From Nostoc mirabile CHAB5784 (GTDB lineage Bacteria; Cyanobacteriota; Cyanobacteriia; Cyanobacteriales; Nostocaceae), in assembly GCF_020829645.1 (NCBI RefSeq), contig NZ_JAIVFS010000069.1:1-44485 (forward strand): a stretch of DNA of 44,485 nt, given 5' to 3'. Every line of letters starts with the position of its first letter. Position 1 is the first letter of the stretch. The position numbers were made by a program, and so were the translations under genes. Below are positions 39,279-44,485 of this stretch, in pieces. Below the pieces are notes generated by a model, which saw nothing but the letters and a program-made list of their open reading frames with translations, was not told where the DNA came from and searched no databases.

Positions 39279-41048
39279 CTAAGCCGTTCTCACCGCCCCT
39301 GAGTAAATCAAACCCCGTTGCAGATCCAGGGTTATAATGGCCCCATCCCGAATCGCCTGCGTTGCCTGCTTCACGCCGACAATCACTGGCACACCGAGAC
39401 GCAAGCCAATGACTGCTGCGTGACTTGTAAGACTTTCCTCTTCAGTAATAATCCCGGCAGCTTTACGAATTGCCTCGACAAAATCGGCACTAGTGCGGGG
39501 TGCAACTAATATGTCTCCAGGATTAAAGTTACTAACATCCATACCAGTATTAGCCACCCGTGCGCGACCACTAACTGAACCTTGTCCCAGTCCAATTCCC
39601 TGACCTAGTATTGCCGTTACCACCTCTACCTTAATCAAATCTGTGGAGCCGGAAATTCCCTGGAGTGTGCCAGCCGTCATTACTACTAAATCTCCCTCAG
39701 ACAGCAATTTAAGCTCCTGAGCCACGTTGATCGCAGCTTGAAATGTCTGACCAGTGGAAGGTAATCCTAGCACCAACAGGGGTTTTACTCCCCACACCAT
39801 TTGTAGCTGTCGCGCTACATTCACATGGGGTGTCACTGCCAAAATTGGTGTCTGGGGACGGAACTTAGAGACATTGCGAGCTGTTGCCCCAGTTTGCGTT
39901 AGGGTCATGATTGCCGCTGCGCCTAGTTGTTCGGCAATTTGACCCACAGCTTGACTAATAGCATTGGGAATGGAGCGCCGGGCATCTCTCGAAGAACGTA
40001 AGTTTAAGTGTTGGGCTTCCTCCTGCTCCATACGCTCGGCAATTCGTGCCATCGTCGCCACTGCTTCTACAGGGAAGCTACCCACAGCAGTTTCATTGGA
40101 GAGCATTACCGCGTCGGTGCCGTCTAAAATTGCATTTGCCACATCCGATACTTCAGCGCGAGTGGGACGGGGGTTGCTCACCATGCTGTCTAACATCTGG
40201 GTGGCGGTGATGATGGGAATTCCCAAGCGATTTGCTGTAGCAATTAGCCGCTTTTGGAGTACCGGAACATCCTCTGCTGGCAATTCCACCCCTAAGTCAC
40301 CTCTGGCAACCATCACGCCATCACACAAAGCCAGAACCGCCTCCATTTGTTCAATGGCCTCGTGCTTTTCAATTTTGGCAATCACTGGCACTTGCTTGCC
40401 TGTACTGGAAATTAGTTCTTTAATTTCGATCATGTCCTGCGGATTGCGGACAAAGGAAAGTGCCACCCAATCTACACCTTGATCTAGACCAAACATCAGA
40501 TCCTCTCGGTCTTTGTCGGTCATTGCCTTAATTGACAGGTAAACGCCGGGAAAGTTTACGCCTTTGTTGTTAGAAAGTTTTCCAGGCACGGTGATCCGAC
40601 AATGCAAATCCCCTTTGTCCCGGTTAATCTCCTGCACAACCATTTCTACTCGTCCATCATCAAGGAGAATTTTTGCGCCAACAGGGACTTCTTCGGCTAA
40701 ATAATCGTAGGTGACGCAACTAATTTCCTGTGTACCGACAACTGGACGATTTGTCAAGGTGAAGCGATCGCCTTTTGCCAAAACTATAGACCCATTGTCA
40801 AACTTACCCAAGCGAATTTTTGGGCCCTGCAAGTCTTGGAGAATAGCCACTGGCTGATTTAGTTCAAAGGCGGTTTGCCGAATTAAGCGAATACTACGCT
40901 GATGGTCGGCATGAGTTCCGTGGGAGAAGTTTAGCCGCAGCGTCGTGGCTCCCGCTTCAATAATCGCCTTGAGCATTTCAGGACTGCTAGTGGCGGGGCC
41001 AATAGTAGCGACAATTTTTGTCCGGCGTAGAGAATCTCTTAATTGCAT
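39279..41048 (-). CDS. pyk: Pyruvate kinase with C-terminal PEP-utiliser domain
   Basis: A 589-residue enzyme making pyruvate and ATP from PEP and ADP. It opens RRTKIVATIGPATSSPEML and carries NFSHG, the metal/PEP site VMVARGDLGVEL, and TQMLDSM. After the usual C-terminal allosteric domain (ending about 475) there is an extra mobile domain of about 110 residues (GSVSGRARVANTGMDVSNF, then ITEEESLTSHAAVIGLRLG) like the swivelling PEP-utiliser domain, but with Ser-His-Ala in place of the phospho-His neighbourhood of a true PEP synthase. Such long pyruvate kinases occur in cyanobacteria and Bacillus. It is a single gene convergent with the M61 gene. Confidence 0.95.
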   Translation of the reverse strand: MQLRDSLRRTKIVATIGPATSSPEMLKAIIEAGATTLRLNFSHGTHADHQRSIRLIRQTAFELNQPVAILQDLQGPKIRLGKFDNGSIVLAKGDRFTLTNRPVVGTQEISCVTYDYLAEEVPVGAKILLDDGRVEMVVQEINRDKGDLHCRITVPGKLSNNKGVNFPGVYLSIKAMTDKDREDLMFGLDQGVDWVALSFVRNPQDMIEIKELISSTGKQVPVIAKIEKHEAIEQMEAVLALCDGVMVARGDLGVELPAEDVPVLQKRLIATANRLGIPIITATQMLDSMVSNPRPTRAEVSDVANAILDGTDAVMLSNETAVGSFPVEAVATMARIAERMEQEEAQHLNLRSSRDARRSIPNAISQAVGQIAEQLGAAAIMTLTQTGATARNVSKFRPQTPILAVTPHVNVARQLQMVWGVKPLLVLGLPSTGQTFQAAINVAQELKLLSEGDLVVMTAGTLQGISGSTDLIKVEVVTAILGQGIGLGQGSVSGRARVANTGMDVSNFNPGDILVAPRTSADFVEAIRKAAGIITEEESLTSHAAVIGLRLGVPVIVGVKQATQAIRDGAIITLDLQRGLIYSGAVRTA

Positions 41049-41418
41049 AGGGGCTGAAGTTAGGGAGCTATCTGGGAAGTCATCGTAACTTAAATGGCAT
41101 CTCCTTTTCAGTCACTGCTATATCAATAGATATAAGCAGTTAGAGAGGGCTTATGGGAGAGTGGAGGCTGTGGGATAGACTAGATATAGTACATCAATCT
41201 TGTATCCATCCTCCTAACAAAGGTGTTTATCCCATCAACTTCTTGCCAATTGTCACACCCCACTTATCAGTAAAGACTAGTCCAAGTCTTGAATCATAGC
41301 GTTATTCATCTACTGATATGCAAAGCTGTGGATAAATATTGCTATACAAAACTTTACAAAATTTTATTCTTTCCTAATCTTTATCGTATATTTGTAATGT
41401 TTGATTAAGAAGGAGTCA
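41049..41418. promoter_or_regulatory. Divergent region between pyk and crtR
   Basis: About 370 bases. Near the crtR side the sequence is AT-rich with TATTTGTAATGT at 41389-41400 as a possible promoter or leader. An imperfect hairpin (CTGCTATATC with GATATAAGCAG, about 41115-41139) lies near pyk. A strong AAGGAG (41410-41415) precedes the crtR start. Confidence 0.4.
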
Positions 41419-42318
41419 ATGTTAGAGATGATCGCATCGGAGGCACAAAAGCCACTGACAATCCCGCCCAAGGAATTTTTAGCGCCTCCTGGTGATTTCA
41501 ATCCCACGCTAATGCTGTTTTTCGTAGCTGTAGCAATGCTGGTGTTATCTAACTTTGGTTACTGGCTTTGGGAATGGCCGCACTGGCTGTGCTTTAGCGT
41601 TAACACTATTGCTTTGCATTGTGCTGGGACGGTAATTCATGACGCTTGTCACCAATCTGCCCATCGTAACCGGGTGATGAATGCGATGTTAGGGCATGGC
41701 AGTGCATTGATGCTAGCTTTTGCTTTTCCAGTGTTTACGCGCGTGCATTTACAGCATCATGGACATGTCAATCATCCCGAAGACGATCCAGATCATTATG
41801 TCTCTACGGGTGGCCCACTATGGCTGATTGCAGTGAGGTTTTTGTACCATGAGGTGTTTTTCTTTCAAAGGCGACTTTGGCGGAAATATGAGCTATTGGA
41901 ATGGTTTATCAGCCGCTTAATTGTTGGTGTAATTGTTTATATATCAGTGCAATACCACTTTTTAGGTTACATTCTGAATTTTTGGTTTATACCCGCTTTT
42001 GTGGTGGGGATAGCACTAGGATTATTTTTTGATTATTTACCGCATCGTCCTTTTGCGGAGCGCGATCGCTGGAAAAATGCTCGCGTCTACCCTAACCAAG
42101 TTCTCAATATTCTGATTATGGGACAGAATTACCACTTAATTCATCATTTGTGGCCTTCTATTCCTTGGTATAATTATCAGCCTGCATACTATGTTATGAA
42201 GCCCTTGTTAGATGAAAAAGGATGTTATCAAACTTCAGGATTGTTGCAGAAAAAAGACTTTTTTGAGTTTGTTTATGACATCTTTCTAGGAATTCGGTTT
42301 CATCATCAAAAAGAATAG
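41419..42318 (+). CDS. crtR: Beta-carotene hydroxylase CrtR
   Basis: A 299-residue membrane di-iron hydroxylase of the fatty-acid-desaturase superfamily. It adds 3-hydroxyl groups to beta-ionone rings to make zeaxanthin or to act on monocyclic carotenoids. The His boxes are HDACH (74-78), HLQHHGH (110-116) and HLIHH near residue 235. APPGDFNPTLMLFFVA near the N-terminus and FFDYLPHRPFAERDRWKNAR are characteristic of CrtR. Start: ATG 41419 lies only 3 bases after AAGGAG, so the in-frame ATG at 41428 (spacing 12) is an equal candidate. A TTG at 41401 is unlikely. Confidence 0.93.
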   Translation: MLEMIASEAQKPLTIPPKEFLAPPGDFNPTLMLFFVAVAMLVLSNFGYWLWEWPHWLCFSVNTIALHCAGTVIHDACHQSAHRNRVMNAMLGHGSALMLAFAFPVFTRVHLQHHGHVNHPEDDPDHYVSTGGPLWLIAVRFLYHEVFFFQRRLWRKYELLEWFISRLIVGVIVYISVQYHFLGYILNFWFIPAFVVGIALGLFFDYLPHRPFAERDRWKNARVYPNQVLNILIMGQNYHLIHHLWPSIPWYNYQPAYYVMKPLLDEKGCYQTSGLLQKKDFFEFVYDIFLGIRFHHQKE

Positions 42319-42330
42319 AGTTATTGTATA

Positions 42331-42498
42331 AGGGACTTCCAAGAAATAAATTACTCAAATAAAGGAACCACAGAGGCACAGAGAAGCCAGTGCGTTGGGC
42401 GGGTTCCCCGACTTGAAGCAACTGGCGCGACACAGAGGAATGAGGAGAAGAGAGTTTTTTCGCCAGTTTTTTGGGTATTTTTTTATTTGGAAGTCCCT
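42331..42498. mobile_element. MITE-like element with 12-bp terminal inverted repeats
   Basis: AGGGACTTCCAA at the left end (42331-42342) is the exact reverse complement of TTGGAAGTCCCT at the right end (42487-42498), and the AT-rich sequence just inside continues the match imperfectly. The interior has CACAGAGG words and a nested palindrome (GCCAGT/ACTGGC, 42386-42426) that itself looks like a dispersed repeat inserted in the element. The left flank is TA and the right flank AA, so a TA target duplication is only partly seen. No transposase. Confidence 0.7.
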
Positions 42499-42549
42499 AA
42501 AGAGATCGCGCACTAATGGCTAGCATTGGAAAATTGACAAAAGTAGATC

Positions 42550-42915
42550 ATGACCAAGGCTAGCCTTCATAGTCAACTGAGTGCGATTGCTGCACAATTC
42601 CAGATTTTTGAATGTGTTCTTTGTGCGATCGCCCTGCGCCAATTCCTCATTGTTCAAAACATTTCTGGTAAACAGGTTAGCCTGTTCACAGGTAGCACAG
42701 AAGATCCTTTTTGCAATATCTACCATGAACGCCTCCGACAAAACATTTCCATTAATGGGCGGCATGAAGCGATTGCCGTTGAAATTGATGGACAAGAACT
42801 CATTTTTGACAACATAGATCCCGAAGGAATTTCCAGAGTAGACTGGATTAATAATCTATACTGCCCTGCCCAAGATTTAGGCGGCAATTTCCAAATCACC
42901 GAAACCAAATTTTAA
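42550..42915 (+). CDS. Small papain-fold toxin-like protein
   Basis: A 121-residue protein with the pattern of papain-fold toxin domains: ECVLCAIALRQFL with Cys 22 and Cys 25 (one the likely nucleophile at the start of a helix), then NGRHEAIAVEIDGQELIFDN with His 72 and Asp 87, in the Cys-His-Asp order of papain-like enzymes. Polymorphic toxins often end in such a domain; here it stands alone without a delivery or signal region. It could be a detached toxin tip or a self-contained system. A co-directional small gene starts 14 bases downstream with a good ribosome site and is the probable immunity gene. The target is unknown. Confidence 0.65.
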   Translation: MTKASLHSQLSAIAAQFQIFECVLCAIALRQFLIVQNISGKQVSLFTGSTEDPFCNIYHERLRQNISINGRHEAIAVEIDGQELIFDNIDPEGISRVDWINNLYCPAQDLGGNFQITETKF

Positions 42916-42928
42916 GTTGGAGGGACAG

Positions 42929-43294
42929 ATGGTTGATTTGTATGACCTAATCCACAATATACAGAAACGTCCTGCCATGTATTTGGGACGAGCTTGTATA
43001 TCCAACCTCCGCACTTTTCTAGCAGGTTACTGCTTTGCTCGTCGCCAGATAGGAATCCCTCAAACACAACAAGAACAGCAATTTTCCGAATTTCAAACCT
43101 GGATTCAGCAGAGATTTAATTTAACTTCCAATCAGACTTGGGATCAGATTATTTTATTTTTTTCCCAAGATGAACACACTGCACTAGATCAGTTTTTCAA
43201 ATTGTTTGATGAATTCATTCAAACAGAACATCCTAGAGAACTCCAACCGAATACAACGAATAATTTGATAATGGTTTCAGGAACCCAAGATTAA
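42929..43294 (+). CDS. Probable immunity protein paired with the papain-fold toxin
   Basis: A 121-residue, acidic, helical cytosolic protein. The N-terminal part, LIHNIQKRPAMYLGRACISN followed by LRTFLAGY, matches a pattern (RPxMYLG-x-x-SIxxLxxFxxGY) that recurs in small proteins next to toxin domains. The ATG at 42929 is set by GGAGGG at 42919-42924; a start at 42917 would add four residues and overlap the ribosome site. Being 14 bases behind the toxin-like gene supports cotranscription and an antidote role. That role is an inference from position and pattern. Confidence 0.6.
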   Translation: MVDLYDLIHNIQKRPAMYLGRACISNLRTFLAGYCFARRQIGIPQTQQEQQFSEFQTWIQQRFNLTSNQTWDQIILFFSQDEHTALDQFFKLFDEFIQTEHPRELQPNTTNNLIMVSGTQD

Positions 43295-43860
43295 AAGAAG
43301 CTTGAAATGGATGCTTTAGTGCAAGAACTCTACACAAATCTTTGATTTCAATAACCACACCTGGAGCGATCGTTGCTAGGATACTGCCAACGCTGGGTAT
43401 CAATGGAAGTAAATCAGGTAGGTGATCGCTAGATGCCACCAGAACAACGATCGCAACTCCAGCCCGTTGTAAGTTTTGCTGATTGTAGAGAGATTACGAA
43501 TTACATAAACGTTAAAAACGAAAACTATTATTGTCACTAAAGTACCTGTGACTGCTACCGAAATAACTTTACGGCGAGGTTGTAAACTTGCTTCTGATTC
43601 TGATGATGTCGTTCTATTTACTATGACAAATAGTTAGGTAGAAGATTTTTGTCGTAACTTAGAGAACTGGCAAGCTGTTGATTCAGCTTTGCATTTGGGA
43701 TGCGTAGGCGCAGCCCGCCGTAGGCATCGCACTTTTACTTGGTACAAGAGTAATCCAATTGCGTTGGCAAAGCCTACCGTACCCCTACGGGGAAGCAAGC
43801 TACGCGTAGCGTCTCGTAGAGAAGGTATCGCTCTCCAAACAAAGCCAAATCAGTAATTTT
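43295..43860. pseudogene. Decayed coding fragments interrupted by palindromic repeats
   Basis: Both strands hold readable pieces without starts. On the minus strand (about 43330-43475) there is QRAGVAIVVLVASSDHLPDL, then LPLIPSVGSILATIAPGVVI. Also on the minus strand (about 43500-43625), in another frame, there is RTTSSESEASLQPRRKVISV followed by a hydrophobic stretch. On the plus strand (about 43640-43857) there is EDFCRNLENWQAVDSALHLG, then after a repeat-encoded stretch FTWYKSNPIALAKPT. Two palindromic repeats (GCGTAGGCGCAGCCCGCCG type at 43701-43729 and a CTACGCGTAG-containing one near 43770-43830) lie within the plus-strand frame without breaking it. I do not recognise the parent genes. 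Confidence 0.4.
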
Positions 43861-43906
43861 GGCTGGTGATGTATGCGATCGCAGTAATTAAACTCGCGTT
43901 ATATTA

Positions 43907-44179
43907 AAGGCGGAAGCTGCTACAGGCTACGCAAAACACTCAAACGTGAAGGCGGAAGCTGCTACAGGCTGCGCGAAACACCCAAACGTGAAGGCGGAAG
44001 TTGCTACAGACTGCGCGAAACACTCAAACGTGAAGGCGGAAGTTGCTACTCTTAAGGCAGAAGCTGCTACAGACTGCGCGAAACACCCAAACGTGATGGC
44101 GGAAGTTGCTACAGACTGCGCGAAACACGGAAATGTAAAGGCGGAAATTGCTGCAAGGAAGACGGAAGTTGCTATAGGG
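43907..44179. repeat. Compound 42-bp/21-bp tandem array
   Basis: Full 42-bp units start at 43907, 43949, 43991, 44054 and 44096, and 21-bp half-units at 44033, 44138 and 44159. Each starts with a variant of AAGGCGGAAG(C/T)TGCTAC. On the plus strand one frame encodes a 14-residue unit KAEAATGCAKHPNV with heptad half-units KAEVATL. The opposite strand is also open. The period keeps frame throughout. Real translation is not established. Confidence 0.85.
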
Positions 44180-44420
44180 AAGATAAACAGAGAAATTTTT
44201 TGGTATACGAAGGATTTTAGCCCCTTGCTTTCTCTGGTTTGTTGAGGGTTTGGATTTGAGCGATCGCCTCGAAAGTTTCCCGAAAGTGCGATGGCTACGC
44301 CCGCCGCAGGCATCGCAGTAGCAGTAATTGATTTCTGGCTGCAAAGCTAATTGCTGTTATATCAATTTACATTGAGCTTGCATATAATAGAGAGTTGAGG
44401 GTAAGTCGGACAGCAGCAAA
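44180..44420. other. Intergenic region before the right-edge gene
   Basis: It contains another palindromic short repeat (GCGATGGCTACGCCCGCCGC, about 44288-44307) and AT-rich sequence with TATAATAGAG at 44384-44393, a good -10-like box 28 bases before the edge gene's start. Confidence 0.4.
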
Positions 44421-44485
44421 ATGGCACGTCAGTTAGAAATAGAAATCACCGAAAGTGCAGAATATCTAGAAAAAACACTGAAACA
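44421..44485 (+). CDS. Probable IS630-type transposase, N-terminus (cut by window edge)
   Basis: Only 21 codons are visible: MARQLEIEITESAEYLEKTL, then Lys. The MARxLxxEIxESxEyLxxxL opening is familiar from the helix-turn-helix N-terminal part of IS630-family transposases common in cyanobacteria. A TATAAT box lies 28-37 bases upstream. The remainder and the right inverted repeat lie outside the window, so intactness cannot be judged. The call rests on a short match. Confidence 0.45.
   Translation, partial: MARQLEIEITESAEYLEKTLK

Noticed and set aside
39964..40482. A 172-codon forward frame inside pyk
   Set aside because: It is the complement of a highly conserved pyruvate kinase gene and has no independent coding signs.
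42520..42908. Minus-strand frames opposite the toxin-like gene
   Set aside because: They overlap the better-supported forward gene and lack start signals.
43927..44344. Minus-strand open frames across the 42-bp array
   Set aside because: They mirror the repeat's stop-free composition; no start signal and no similarity to known proteins.

Overview
The window looks like chromosomal DNA of a filamentous, probably heterocyst-forming cyanobacterium (Nostoc/Anabaena type). Supporting signs are the dense GCGATCGC-type (HIP1) palindromes, short tandemly repeated heptamers, carboxysome shell genes, the carotenoid genes crtH and crtR, a HetZ-related protein, and a cAMP-receptor-like regulator of the AnCrpA/SYCRP1 kind. 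No tRNA or rRNA gene and no CRISPR array was seen.

Layout. 1-7.8 kb: the N-terminus of a P-type cation ATPase at the left edge, a YflT-like stress protein, a repeat-rich stretch (62-bp and 21-bp tandem arrays, a 137-bp MITE with a target duplication), an NTF2-like protein, an OmpR-type response regulator with its histidine kinase, a pentapeptide-repeat remnant and purT. 7.8-13.6 kb: crtH, upp, a glycine-zipper protein, a YggT/Ycf19 protein, two gene remnants (PAS domain; hexapeptide acetyltransferase) and a cytochrome P450. 13.8-18.6 kb: a ParA-type ATPase with a coiled-coil partner that fits a type 2 McdA/McdB carboxysome-positioning pair, then an AT-rich acyltransferase-3 gene, an alpha/beta hydrolase and ccmK3-ccmK4. 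18.6-22.2 kb: a long leader region with a possible structured RNA, a HetZ-related gene and the Crp-family gene.

22.4-37.3 kb is the most striking part: a cellulose synthesis and export locus. On the minus strand, in transcription order, it encodes an outer-membrane beta-barrel porin with a Pro/Thr-rich linker, a periplasmic TPR protein, a GH8 endoglucanase lipoprotein (BcsZ-like), BcsB and BcsA. BcsA has intact catalytic motifs, gating loop and c-di-GMP-binding PilZ motifs. The proteobacterial single-chain BcsC (TPR plus barrel) appears here as two genes overlapping by 4 bp. Divergent and flanking genes add a lipoprotein, a membrane coiled-coil protein and a secreted GH5 cellulase with a C-terminal CBM2. 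Together they form a plausible inner-membrane to outer-membrane cellulose machine with remodelling enzymes.

37.4-44.5 kb: an M61 peptidase with a PDZ domain, a long pyruvate kinase, crtR, a MITE-like element, a small papain-fold toxin-like protein with a probable immunity partner, a decayed repeat-rich stretch with a 42/21-bp repeat array, and at the right edge the first codons of a probable IS630-type transposase. Identifications rest on reading motifs and remembered family features; no database search was run.
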